From Cichorium intybus (lineage: Eukaryota; Streptophyta; Magnoliopsida; Asterales; Asteraceae), in the NCBI GenBank assembly GCA_023525715.1, contig CM042012.1, forward strand, positions 119,742,298 to 119,806,297: a stretch of 64,000 nucleotides of DNA, in the 5' to 3' direction. How positions within the stretch are numbered: position 1 is the stretch's first letter; every line of letters starts with the position of its first letter. Both the position numbers and the translations under genes were made by a program. Shown here one piece after another: positions 51,945 to 62,903 of the stretch. The notes under the pieces are model-generated. The model was not told where the DNA came from and did no database searches. It saw only the letters and a list, made by a program, of their open reading frames with translations.

Positions 51945-52971
51945 AACACCCCACACTTGTGCCTTGCTTGTCCCCAAGCAAGAGAATTTTTAACAAATTA
52001 TAAAAAAGAATCAAACAATTTCTGACTGTGTTCAGTTTCAAAGTTTATTGCTCTTTTGAGTTAGAGTGGAATAGTTCGCGAAAACATAATTGAGTTGTTC
52101 TTTGGAATTCATGGCTTTCTAGACAACCCTTAATTACAAACTTTCTGTCCACAATGAAGTGTACTTACTCATTCAGATTCTAAAGGACATTAAGGAATTG
52201 TCCATGACTTTCGATGTTGTCCGTGTAGCGAGCTTTCAGAAATACCATCCCAAACCAGACAATCTTAGGTGGTAAGGTGCATAAGGCCCACCCATTTTAG
52301 ACCTACCGGCTCGAACAACAAAGGCCACAGATTGACTTTTCCTTCCTAAACTCCAATCCTAAAACAGCTCAATCTTCTAAACTCATAAAACTCAACTTAT
52401 TTGACTAACTAATAGCATGATCACAAATAAATAGCATTTCTTGAAAAAATAATAATGCTATCACAATCATAAACCATTCATTTCAAAATTACAATTTATT
52501 AAAAATTTTGAAAAATATTGCTAAAAATTGAAAAATTGATCATTTCTGCAAAAGTTTCAAAAAAATTCTCTTTCGACCATCCACACCCCCACATTTAAAA
52601 CCGTACAACGTCCCCGTTGTACAAAATTATTTCAAAACAAGGGAGAAAGAGTTACCTCTTTTTGGACGATAGACTGCTTGGTGCTCAATATCACAGGTAT
52701 AATTGCGTACAATCGGATCCTTGATTTCGTATTCTGGAGTTGTAGCGCTACAGTGAACACGCCGGTGGTCGAGACAAGTGGAAGGGGCATGGTGACCCCA
52801 CACTTGTCTGAGACAACTCCTTCTCAAATTGGTATATCATGCATAACTCAACAAACACATTAAAAACAAACATGACAAATAAAACATGAACAGAAATATA
52901 CAGATAGAAGTGTCATAAGTTTGTACATATATCCCACGAAAAAAATAAAAATAAAGAAAGAAAAAGGTACA
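51945..52971 (-). other. D2 3' non-coding region and polypurine tract
   Basis: The polypurine tract AAGTGTGGGGT (minus strand, 51948-51958) abuts the 3' LTR. The same 11-mer recurs at 52795-52805, and a variant (aaatgtgggggt) near 52586. The block 51985-52350 is shared with D1 42360-42700. No ORF. Confidence 0.8.
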
Positions 52972-54150
52972 TCAATCACTGCCAGGCGGCCTGGAGGGTC
53001 CGGCCTCATGATCGTGGGCCTTGGCTGGGAATGGTCGGGGGTGTCGGCCCTGCTGTGTGGCCAAATCCAAAAGTACCTCCCCGATCCATGCCAACTGATC
53101 CTCAATCCTGGCAACCCTGGCTGCCAGGTCCTCCTGGTGTGGCTCTGTCGGTGCTGCGGGCTCTGGCTCCGGCTCTGGCCTCCTACGTCTCCTGCCAGGC
53201 TGAGCATACGCAGGCTGGGGTGCCTGAAGAGGCTCGGTAGGTGCCCGGATGTACTGCCACGGGCGCTGCAGCTCAATGAGCCGCATCCTCTCCAACGTGC
53301 GTGCTGTAGTGCGCGATGGAGGTAGAGCAGTCAAAGAGGCTGCCACAGGGGCAGTAAGGATGCCATAGGAACGGGCCAGGCGGGTAATGAAATACCCCCT
53401 GGCTAGTGGGCTGCTGGAGGAGGCGCCGATAGAGTGGGTGGAGAGGGCAACTGTAAGGGCGTATGGGAGGTGGAGGAATCTGGATGGGTCGAGGAGGACC
53501 CACAAAAAGGTCATGTCGTCGCCCGACACCTTCTCGCCTCCCTCCCGCTGCATGATGGAGGTGGAGACGATCCAGTGCATGAGGCGGTGAAGTGGGTCCC
53601 GAAGATGACTCTCCCTGGAAGCTCCCGCCTCATATCTGACGTTGGACAGCGATGCCCAAACCTCCATGTTGAGAGCCCTGTCCGGCTCCCCCTGAATGCA
53701 AGACCTGAAGAATCGGGTGAAATAGCGATGCTGGAGGTCCGCTGGGGTGTATAACCCCACTCGCCTCCCGAACTCCCGGAGGTTGCACTCCCTGTGCTCA
53801 CCTCCCAAGCGAAATCGTACCAGCCTGGAGCGCGGGTCTCCCGCCCGGGGTGCCAACTGAATGGTGGATATGAACTCCAGCAGCAACTCCGTGTAGACCA
53901 CGTCCTCGTCTGTGGCCATGATCCTATCCCAGCCACGGCATGTGAAGGATGCCTCCTCGTGGGTCCAGGTGCGATGTAGGAATGGTTCAATCGCGCCCCA
54001 GAGCCCAGCATCCCTCAAAATATCTCGATCGATGACGGTCGCCTCAAGGACTCGACGACGAGTCAATGCGTCTCTCCGTGAAGTGTACTCCACTGAACTG
54101 GCAAGCTCTGCGGGTAACTGAAGGAAGGGGTGGTCCAATCTAAACATCAT
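52972..54150 (-). CDS. D2 ORF-B, 392-aa protein resembling plant Athila ORF-1/mobile-domain proteins
   Basis: Minus strand, ATG at 54150 (MMFRLDHPFLQLPAELASSV), TGA at 52972. The frame is open further upstream but has no ATG there, and a splice acceptor lies just before this one. Residues near 100-125 (VRFRLGGEHRECNLREFGRR, then VGLYTPADLQ) resemble the plant mobile-domain/Athila ORF-1 type as I know it. SGDDMTFLWVLLDPSRFLHL and ARGYFITRLARSYGIL follow. The C-terminal third is Pro/Arg/Glu-rich (GRRRRRPEPEPEPAAP) with a possible coiled coil (LAARVARIEDQLAWIGEVLL). There are no retroviral enzyme motifs. The frame is intact although ORF-A is broken. It is more GC-rich than its surroundings. It could bind RNA or act in place of gag, which is inference. 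Confidence 0.72.
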   Translation of the reverse strand: MMFRLDHPFLQLPAELASSVEYTSRRDALTRRRVLEATVIDRDILRDAGLWGAIEPFLHRTWTHEEASFTCRGWDRIMATDEDVVYTELLLEFISTIQLAPRAGDPRSRLVRFRLGGEHRECNLREFGRRVGLYTPADLQHRYFTRFFRSCIQGEPDRALNMEVWASLSNVRYEAGASRESHLRDPLHRLMHWIVSTSIMQREGGEKVSGDDMTFLWVLLDPSRFLHLPYALTVALSTHSIGASSSSPLARGYFITRLARSYGILTAPVAASLTALPPSRTTARTLERMRLIELQRPWQYIRAPTEPLQAPQPAYAQPGRRRRRPEPEPEPAAPTEPHQEDLAARVARIEDQLAWIGEVLLDLATQQGRHPRPFPAKAHDHEAGPSRPPGSD

Positions 54151-54170
54151 CTGCAAAAGAAAACACATAG
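54151..54170 (-). promoter_or_regulatory. Candidate 3' splice site before ORF-B
   Basis: The minus strand reads TATGTGTTTTCTTTTGCAG directly before the ATGATG of ORF-B. A pyrimidine-rich tract ending in GCAG is a strong plant acceptor. It suggests ORF-B is translated from a spliced RNA. The donor was not identified. Confidence 0.5.
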
Positions 54171-55045
54171 CACAAAACAACAAATTTTGCAAAATTAGTC
54201 ATTTTCCTCCCTACCGCACAGCGGCACGGCCCAAGAGTAAGGGCGCGGCGCGGCGTACGGCTGTTTCCAAACCCCGATCCAAAATCTCAATTTAACCTGC
54301 TAAAATTCATTCTAATCACACCACAAGGTAGCCTAAGTGCCGACTAGCTCATCTAGGGTCTCTATTTAGCAAAACAAACACCCTATAAGCTAGCATTAGT
54401 GATTCTAAGTTTTGAACTATTTTGGGCAAATCACTAAAATTAACTACCTAATATCTAGTTTTAACGAGTAATAGATACTTAGAATGGCATACCTTGGTAG
54501 TAGAAACACAATAAGCAAGAAAAATCGCAAGAAAATTTCAATAACCAGAGCTCCGAGTCGCGTGTGGGTCATGCGAGCCGCGGTTTACCTTATAAAGGAG
54601 AAAAACTGACTGATCGTTTACCGCGTCGCGGATTTGCTCTTTGCGCGTCGCGCGTGTCCAAATCAACCCCTGCGCATCGGGTTGGTTTACGATCCCGCGT
54701 CGCGTAATTCCAATACCCGCGGTGCGGACTTCAAAAATTTCAAAACTTCTCAAATGACCCCACACTTATTTCAAACCACTAGTACCTGCAGAAAGTTTGA
54801 TGTATTTTTGTATTTTATTTTTAAGAAATATATCATAACTTATGACACGATGGGTTGCCTCCCAACAAGCGCTAAGTTTAACGTCTTCAGCCAGACGTGG
54901 AGTCCTTCTACAGTTACGGTGGATCGTATCCCTTCTTCCTTCACTGATTTTCAGTCACCACCGTCCCTTTCTTGACCCACTGCTCCTCAAACTTTCCTGG
55001 GTCGAATGGCTTGCTGGTTCTCCTGTTGCTGCCCAGTGGCTGCTT
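54171..55045 (-). other. D2 spacer between ORF-A and ORF-B
   Basis: No supported ORF. It contains CG-rich boxes (54243-54256, 54550-54720: cgcgtcgcgg, cgcgtcgcgcg, ccgcgtcgcg, cccgcggtgcgg) homologous to those in D1 41588-41755. One copy of the PPT-like 11-mer lies at 54757-54767. Confidence 0.7.
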
Positions 55046-56188
55046 TCAGATTAACTCCCGTGAATGCTTGGAGGTAGCTTTGAACCTCCAAGCTCGATCC
55101 TTCCTTCTATATCTCTTCAAAGTCAAAGGCTTGACATGAAGCACGCCGAGTGTTGCTCCCAGTAGTTGTTTTGCAGATCTCATTTTGCCAGTATCCCACG
55201 TGCTATCTTCAGTTTGCAATTTTGGCTTGCAATGCCAGTAAAGGTTTTCCAATCGACTAGGATTGAAAGGCAACATATCAGGATGCTTCCATACGTCCTC
55301 ATCGATGGTATTTATCACATCTAATTTTCCATTCATGAATGGATCATGAGTGGTGATAAAATCATGTTTATTGTTTTCAAATATCAATTCGTCAGCATCA
55401 ACTTCTTGATCATCGCCCAACAGGTGGATCGGGACCAATAGTGAATGACTGGTTTGATCTGATGGTGGTATAAAGTCACCCATCACCAGATCCTTGCTTT
55501 CAAATTTCTCAAAATTTTCAAAAATTATAGGGTCGGGGGTAATATTGTTATCTACACCCCCTTCCCTAAAAACATTGGTACTTTCAACAATTTCAGGACT
55601 TGTTGGGCTGGGATCTGTACTGTCACTTACAGTCCTTTCCACAACATCCTCATTAATCAAATCGTCTGGCGATGGTACAGATTCACACATCACCATATCA
55701 ACATTATCAACATTTTCAAAAATATCAAAATCATCAAAAACTGTTGAGTCGGAGGTAGCATTGTCACCTACAACCTCTTCCTCAACAACATCATTTTCGA
55801 CCAACTCAGTGGTCTCTTGACTTTCCCACGGTGCATGCCCTTCCATCACATATTCAGGTGATGTAAGTTCACACACATTATCATTGGTATAAAAATCACT
55901 CACCTCCGGTTCTGGCGAAGGTGGTGAACATTTCCAACTTTCCTCTAATTGATCTTAAGAAGCTTGCAATCTTACGAGAGCATCAGTCTGGTCCTTCTGC
56001 ACTTGGTAGGTGTTATCCATGAGTACACAAAGTTGGGCCCAGGTTGCAGAATTTTCAGGTTGAGATGACTCCTCGGTCCGCCATCCGTTGTCATTGAATG
56101 ATCCATTATAACAATCATCCTCGTAATAGGTGTCGGCCGGATTTTCATAATCTTCATAATACTGAACCGGGTACATGTAATCACCCAT
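55046..56188 (-). pseudogene. D2 ORF-A, acidic protein of unknown function (380 codons, one stop)
   Basis: Minus-strand ATG at 56188 (MGDYMYPVQYYEDYENPADT), 95 bases from the primer site. One TAA (55955-55957) replaces the Leu codon of D1; otherwise the frame is open to 55046. It matches D1 ORF-A along its length (for example EVSDFYTNDNVCEL, HDPFMNGKLDVINTIDED, CKPKLQTEDST, RRKDRAWRFKATSKHSR). It is acidic in the middle and basic at the end. No known domain is recognised. The shared frame in two separately inserted elements suggests it was once under coding constraint. Confidence 0.8.
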
Positions 56189-56283
56189 TATAAGGATGTA
56201 CACATACCAAAAATCAGCAAACTAAAATCAAACATCAAAATCAAAAACTAAATCCTACAAATCACCTAACCTAAGCGCACAGC

Positions 56284-56301
56284 TCCCCGGCAACGGCGCC
56301 A
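56284..56301 (-). other. Primer-binding site of D2 (tRNA-Asp type)
   Basis: The minus strand reads TGGCGCCGTTGCCGGGGA, identical to that of D1, five bases from the right LTR. Confidence 0.92.
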
Positions 56302-56306
56302 AAATT

Positions 56307-57418
56307 TGACACGCGCAGAGGTCGTCGTGCGGTCAAAAATAAGAGAAATACCTAACACACACTAGTATAGCGGTAGTCAGGGTCGATCCACAGGAGCTTC
56401 GTGGTTAGACTAGATGAGAGATTACCAACTAATAGTGTCACAGCTATAGTCGGAGGATCTGTTTTCTATTTTTCTATCACTAGCAATTGAGACAATGATC
56501 AAACACTCAAGCCAAGCTAAGCTATGTCCAAATGACCTAGTCACTTTCTGAAATCAGAAGTACATCTCTGAATCAGAAGCAATCAAAAGCATCCAAACAA
56601 GCCAAACCGAGCAAAGCATAAACTAGCCACTAACTACAGTCCTATTGAACAGTTACTAGCCAAGGTTTAATGCTTACCAAATAACCTAATTAGCTACTGA
56701 TTTCAGCTAAGAAAAACAGTCCTAACAAGGTCCAAAACAATTTCCAAAACACAATCAATCAATCAAACCAAACACAAACATCCAAAACACCGAAAAGCTA
56801 CGATTAAATGTAACCAAATGCTTTTCATTCACCAAATCTGAATTCCAATCACAAAACAGTAACCAAATGTTTCTAAAATCAGAAACCTAAGTGCTCAAAG
56901 TCAGTGATTGTCACTCCCAAAGACTTTAGCTACAAAACTACTTACTACTAAAAAGAAATTAAATCCAAAAACATAAAATACCAATTGTGAGCTTGCTGAA
57001 ATGAAATCCTGGAGTCAAAGAGCTTCAAGGTCGATGTTTACACCCGGGTCTTTGCTAGGGTTTTCGGCTGGAAATGCATCTATTTATACTTGCAAATTTC
57101 CCGCAACCGCGCCGCGCAGAAATGAAATCCGCGGCGTGCGTACTTATCTTTCCCCGTTTTCTTCGGCATTTGAATGTGTTCCACCGCCTTAAGCCCGCGT
57201 CGTGCATAATTGATTCCCGCGGCGCGCGTACGAGTTCTCTTGATTTTTCATTCCTTCCCAACTTCTTCCTTTTGCACGCTTTTAGTCCCTGTTTCTATTC
57301 TTTTTCTCCAAACAAGTCCTGGCATGAAAAGTGAGAATACCCAGACATATTTGATATAATTTTATCAAGAACAGGGCTCAACAACGCCTAAAATACTTGA
57401 TATCACTAGGCGTTGTCA
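56307..57418 (-). repeat. 5' LTR of D2 (right copy)
   Basis: A 1,112-bp LTR collinear with 50834-51944. The sense TATA box (GTATAAATAG) is at 57080-57089, directly downstream of CG-rich boxes (57107-57139). Several differences from the left copy are CG-to-TG/CA, as expected for methylated DNA. Confidence 0.95.
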
Positions 57419-57423
57419 TTATG

Positions 57424-59183
57424 TCACACTGGGAACCCTTCTTCCCTTTCCGCTTCAATCCTCTACTTGTGGCTATCTGTCCAAGGACCCATCTTCTGTG
57501 AGTATTTATCCCATACGTCACACACTACTCGTATTCTTCGTCATACCTTGTACGTAGTCTCCAATTATTCTAACTTCAGCTGGGTAGCAGAAGTCAAGGT
57601 CCATCAGCTTCAGCAGCTGGACGGGCCCTTCCTACTCTTCAAGTGACACAAGTCGACATAATGTCGACACTTAAATCAATCTGGATTCTCATCCATTCCC
57701 TAAAGGAGTACCTAGTAATCCTCTGGAACCTACCTGCAGATTCCCAGGCCACAGTTTTCCACAAGCTGTTAATCCGTTCTCTCTCTATCATTATAACCCA
57801 AGCTAACGCTTGATAATTCGTAATGCTAGTACTCCCATATTCCAATAGCTGAGCTATACACGCATTAAGCTTCATTTATTCTCATAGAACACCAACTTTC
57901 CCCACTTGGAATCTGTGCCAATACCTAGTGCTAATAGCGATCGATCAGCGCCTCGAACCTTTGTAACAAATCCAATCCTCGTACCATGTCGTTAGTCCAT
58001 TAAACAGGAATAAGGTCTATCGATATTCACATCCATAGACCTTCGAAACATCGACATGCAAAACCCAGATGCATCGACTAGCAACCCGGATGCATCGCCT
58101 AACCCATTGTTGTCAATCATAACCCTCGTTGATACCTCAACGGCGATCAATTTCTGCACCTATGATCCATCCCGATCCATCTCCATCGGTTACACCCGAA
58201 ACTACTCCTAATCCACTCTTCATTACCGAACATCGCCACGATGAAGACATGTACTTTTCTTTCACCACTAATCCATAATGTGAATCATACCTGATTTTCT
58301 ACTCTACCCGGTTCCTTAGAATTTTGGGTAACTCTTCCTGACTCATGTATGAATCCTGTGCTTTCGGTAGTACGGGCCCTGTACTACCTTCCACACCTAT
58401 TCGTACTTGTTCCAGAATTTGTCCCCCAACCTTCTAAGTCGCCACTCACTCATCTATTCAGCATTTGTATTCATACGGTCTCGCACCCATGTGCCTAACA
58501 CTCATCCTAGGCTACCTAGGATCTCACACCCCACCCGTGCCTAAAAGAACTTCTGCTAACACCATCGGGTCGCCTCACGGACACACAGTCGTATGCAATC
58601 GAGAATAAGATAGACATTAGAATAAATGATCCTACCCCAAAGTCACTACCAAACAAGGAACGGCCAGTAAGGCTAGACCAAGAATTCTTAGGCTATATTG
58701 TCCTAATTGTATATAACCTAATAGCATTCACTAAGCAACCTAATAGTGTTAGCATAGATTCTAAAGCAGCACAAATAACAAACAACAGGCAGAAGGAATC
58801 CTAATCCAAGCATTTCTAGCATGCATTTCCTGGCTAGGTTCTATGCCTACTTTCTAGCATAACACATATCATCACATAGAACAAACTTGGCATGGGTAAT
58901 TGGGAATCACAAAAACTTACTTGAGCTCGGTTGACGGTTCGCATCGCATCTCATTCTTTCTAAAACCCTTTTATTCGTTAAAATCATGAGTCAGGTGTGC
59001 GTACCATGTTTCCAATTCCCAGGCAACAATCAAACAAGAACATGCAAGGGAATCTTCCACATGATATTCAACCCAACTAATTAAAACTTTTATAGAGAAA
59101 ACATCATTTCTTTAACGAAAAGCTCTTAGTCCTAAGTTTGAGTTTGGATTCCCACTACAGTTCATCCAAATCCCTCAAACCAA
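57424..59183 (-). other. Gypsy-B interior, second part (leader side)
   Basis: Sequence between the D2 target duplication and the Gypsy-B primer site. No gag motif is visible on the minus strand, and small open frames have no recognisable content. This is where the Gypsy-B leader and gag should be; they are decayed or were replaced. Confidence 0.5.
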
Positions 59184-59196
59184 GGCTCTGATACCA
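59184..59196 (-). other. Primer-binding site of Gypsy-B (tRNA-iMet)
   Basis: The minus strand reads TGGTATCAGAGCC, three bases from the right LTR (59200). Confidence 0.93.
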
Positions 59197-59199
59197 ATT

Positions 59200-60662
59200 T
59201 GTAACGCCCCAATTTCCAATCAAAAATTTTCTTTAAAAATGTAAGTAAAAACATAGATAATCTTATTAACATGCTTAAAATGTGTTCATCAAAACTATTA
59301 CAAGAGTGTATACGTCCCATAATTATAAAAATCTCATTTGATAATACAACTGCAAATCATTAATGTGCGATGCACCGCCGTCACGCCGAGCTCACCCCTT
59401 TACTAACTAAAGTACCTGAAAATGTTTTAAAATCAATGGGTAAGCACAAAGCTTAGTGAGTTCCACAAATTACCATACATGCCCACACATTAAACAACCC
59501 GTCCTCGAGAACGACCCGACCCTACCCGTCATACAACAGCTACAGGCATCCATCATACAACAGCTATGGACACGGGGCGGTTCTACCCATCATACAACAG
59601 CTATGGGTTCCCGGTTACGGCCCAGCCCATCATACAACAGCTATGGGACAAGGCAATAGTCCAACTCGCCATACAACAGTTACGAGTGAACACGCATCAG
59701 TACTGAACCCAACAACAAATAACCACAGATATAGAACAAATCATATAACTGTAAATAACACACAAGATGCCTAACATGCAATATCACATAGTAAGGTGAG
59801 GATACTCACCTGAATCACAATCGTCCGGATAATCGCTAATATCCCACACTAGGCTCGTCCGATCACCTAAATCCCACATACACAATCATATTAGTCACTG
59901 ACCGAACTCCTATAGACTGGCCTAAAGTCAGACCCAACGTTTGGTAACCAACATTGTCGAAAATAAGCTTTTGGGTCAAACAGCCGCTCGCCGCGGCGTG
60001 GCTTCTTACCCTACGCGTCGCGGCTATCTCCGCATAGTTACGGGGCTTAGCCGAACCCGCGTCGCTGACATAGCCTGTCCGCGCCGCGGACTCGTATTAA
60101 TCCAAAGTCTTCTAAGCCCTAAATCAGTTCAGTCATCGGCTAGGGTTTCACTCCATACATGTCTTCCTGGGATCAGAAACTACCCTAATATCACTTCCTT
60201 ATGGACATGCAAGTCCATGCATGTCCTTGGTCAAAACCCTAAGTGTTACAGGTCATCTAAGACTACTAGCCAAGGGATAACACCTTAATACGAGATAAAA
60301 TGAAATATCAGAAGGTCGATCCTCTTACCTCGCTTCTGGAAAACAGAGGAATGCACCCGATCGACTACAAGCCCTTCCCTACGTTGTATCTCTTCCTTCA
60401 AACCTTCAAAGCCTTAGAACCAAAGAGCCTCTGCTGAAACCAGTCGACTCCACTCTAGAAATTTCCCAAAAACATGAACCCTAGGGCTGGGACCCTTTAT
60501 ATAGGCATTTAAATCCGAATTAGGGTTTTCACATTAGCGGTGCACCGCGCCACGGGTTCTTCTGAGCCGCGCCGTGCGTACAAGTCCTTCGCGATTCCAG
60601 ATTCTTCCTAAAGCCGTGCCGCGGATTCGTTCGGGCCGCGACTCGGCGGAACGGGTCTTACA
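59200..60662 (-). repeat. 5' LTR of Gypsy-B (right copy, complete)
   Basis: A 1,463-bp LTR, plus-strand TGTAACGCCCC to GGGTCTTACA. It contains aagcttagtgagtt (59449-59462), the minisatellite (59520-59684), CG-rich boxes on both sides of the promoter (59988-60090 and 60545-60640), and the TATA-containing block lost from the left copy. The ggtgaggatactcacc hairpin-like motif lies at 59795-59810. Confidence 0.95.
60495..60504 (-). promoter_or_regulatory. TATA box of the Gypsy-B 5' LTR
   Basis: The minus strand reads CTATATAAAG followed by ggtcccagccc. It is in the promoter-bearing 5' LTR and absent from the 3' LTR. Confidence 0.7.
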
Positions 60663-60667
60663 GTTTG

Positions 60668-62269
60668 GATTCATGAATTGTGTCCCCTATGATTGTTAAA
60701 AGAAAATTTTATAAGGATCAATTCAACCAAAGGTCCAGTTGGACAAGACTTTGGAATCATTTGACTTAGAGTCATGTGATGAATTGAGTTCTTAGTAAAA
60801 TCATTTGTGGCAAGAAATGAATCACCCAAAGATCCAGTGGATAGGATTTTGGAATCAGTTGACTTAGAGTCAGGTGATGATTGCATATCTTGAACAAAAC
60901 TAACAAAGTCATAAATTTACATAGAGATGTAAAAGACATTAAGATTATGAGCAACAGACACATCAGTTACTGTGCATTGCTCGAATCTTCAAAAGAACAC
61001 AATTAGTTATACTTCACGATATTTGTCAATTAGTATGACGAATATGGTTTCGCTTATCAGAATAAGCGATTGAATTGAAACCTTGAACAGTTCAAGAACT
61101 TTAATCGAAGTATAAGATCAACAAGAGTTTGAGTGACAACATAAATTGAGAAAATGTTTCACAGTATATTCTCTTCCAAGAACATTAATGGTTATAATGT
61201 GTCTTAGGGAAGAAGATGGAGCATTGGTCGAAATAGTTCGATCCTCGATGTATAAGATACATTTCAATTAGTTTCCGATGAATTGAATATTCAACCTGTC
61301 ATAGAAACCATATTCCGACCACATTTTAGACTAAGTAGGTTTTGCAGACACTGTCTGAAGTGTAAAGCTGGGATCGTCCCACTTGTACATAGAAAGTCCA
61401 GGGTCATGTAGGGTTCTTTAGAACCTCATGACTAGCCTGAATCTGATCAGCAATGTCGTTTCATTGGCCATCCCGATGCACCTGTGAAAGAAGAGCTCTT
61501 TTAGAAAGGACTCATGATCTAAGGAAACAGTGGGAGTTAGGACAGTCCTGAATGAGTTCAGGATTAGCCAAGTGAAAGAACCTTTAGTCATCACTAGGCT
61601 TTGGGCAGGAATCAGATTCCTGTTAAACCTGACATACTCTTCTCTTTAGCAGTAGTGTTGGTCACCGTCATAAGTAGTTATAATCTGGGTGACATACCAA
61701 TTAGTGGTAAAACACTAAAGATGGTACGGATAAGCAATCCGACTACTTGGAAGTGTTGGTAAGCCCGATTGCTGCCTAATAAGAGAACCTTAAGGCGAGA
61801 CACAGTCTGTGTGACAATTTGATTGATTTTACACCTGGTCTAAAAACCAGTGGGAGTAATTGAATCATCAAAAGAAAGCGACATGGATAGAAATGTACTT
61901 ACAGAACATCTGGTTGAGTGAGACAATACTCAGAGTCAAGTTTTGATTCCGGGAGAAGCATTCTCAATAGAAGATGAAATCCGAGAGGATACTGTGTGGC
62001 ACATTGTGAGACGTTAATGGAGCGCGTGTGGATTACCAGCACACTAATAGGGGCTCACAAAGAGCATGCCAATACAGAAGGTACGTGGCCCCGGGATTCA
62101 TCCCACGGGCACCTCGCAAGAAAGGATATTTGGATTCTCAAAATGTGCCAAAAGGTTTGAATTTTGTGAATAGCCTGAAAGGTTCCTATAACTATGTCAG
62201 AAAGGTTTCGGATTCTCGAAATGTGCCAAAAGGTTTGGATTTTGTGAATAGTATGAAACAGTCAAAGTC
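60668..62269 (+). other. Copia-G distal region, non-coding
   Basis: Follows the gtttg duplication. No reverse transcriptase or RNase H motif appears in any frame. It has two diverged repeats at about 60735-60880 (ttggaatcatttgacttagagtca and variants), a decayed copy of the leader palindrome (62024-62044), and a two-copy repeat of about 75 bp at 62133-62258 (ggattctc-aaatgtgccaaaagg). It is cut by Copia-H. Confidence 0.6.
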
Positions 62270-62569
62270 TGTTGGGTGCAAAGTTCTTCATGATTATGAC
62301 TTGGTGGCATGAAGAAGGCCCACTTAGGCGTATGGGCTTGTTCATTGGGCTCTTTATTTTGTCTAGACTATAAATAGTGTTTTATTCATTATTTGTAGTT
62401 AATGATTCTAAAGGGAGTGGTGTGATAGTGATAGAGAGAGAAACACACATAGTAAACACACATTGTAAAACCCCATTGTAAAACTTTGATCAATAGAATC
62501 ATTCGACACATTGGATCTTGATTGGTGTTCGTTATTATTCCGCATTTATTGTCAAATCGTGTTTCAACA
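62270..62569 (+). repeat. 5' LTR of Copia-H
   Basis: TGTTGGGTGCAAAG to GTTTCAACA, with TGTTG/CAACA terminal inverted repeats, 300 bp. The TATA box ctataaatag is at 62368-62377, and the primer site follows one base after the end. Confidence 0.88.
62368..62377 (+). promoter_or_regulatory. TATA box of the Copia-H LTR
   Basis: CTATAAATAG about 100 bp into the LTR, followed by an A/T-rich and purine-rich leader (agagagagaaacacac). Confidence 0.75.
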
Positions 62570-62570
62570 T

Positions 62571-62583
62571 TGGTATCAGAGCC
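62571..62583 (+). other. Primer-binding site of Copia-H (tRNA-iMet)
   Basis: TGGTATCAGAGCC, an exact match to the plant initiator-Met site, one base after the LTR. Confidence 0.93.
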
Positions 62584-62903
62584 TAACCTTGAAGATTTAA
62601 CAGATTATTTCAAGGACGGTTCCTGATTTGACAACCCAACACATCATCAATCAGAATTCAAATTTTCATATTCAGAACTTCAGATCTTGTAAGTTTTCTG
62701 AAAAGAAATCCATATTTTGTTGAGTTATTCAGTTCATAATCGTTTTCTATCACTAGAAATCGATTCAGGTTCGTTTTTATTATCAAAAATTCGTTCAGAT
62801 CTAGTTTCTCTCACTAGAACTCGTTCCAGATCTACTTTCTCTCTCTAAAAACCCACTTCAGATCCACATTCTCTCTTTAGTTTTATTCCAGATCTGTGAT
62901 TAT
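62584..62903 (+). other. Copia-H leader
   Basis: No ORF. The second half (62760-62890) has three or four decayed units of about 45 bp with ttcagatctagtttctctca-like content. Confidence 0.65.

Larger units (their letters stand above)
50834..57418 (-). mobile_element. Element D2: Athila-like element with ORF-A and ORF-B
   Basis: A 6,585-bp element flanked by 5-bp duplications ttatg (50829-50833 and 57419-57423), minus orientation. It has LTRs of 1,111 and 1,112 bp and a tRNA-Asp-type primer site. ORF-A lies next to the primer site, and ORF-B about 0.9 kb downstream of ORF-A. There is no zinc knuckle, protease, reverse transcriptase or integrase. It shares LTR ends, ORF-A and the 3' non-coding block with D1. 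The LTRs differ by roughly 15 bases by eye, mostly transitions. Confidence 0.95.

Noticed and set aside
52921..53325. Plus-strand frames opposite ORF-B (up to 134 aa)
   Set aside because: Shadows of the GC-rich ORF-B; the minus frame is far longer, starts at an acceptor/ATG and has family-like motifs.
62028..62312. 94-aa frame with repeated NVPKGLDFVN segments
   Set aside because: It has no ATG start, spans the Copia-G/Copia-H boundary and reflects a two-copy DNA repeat; not a gene.
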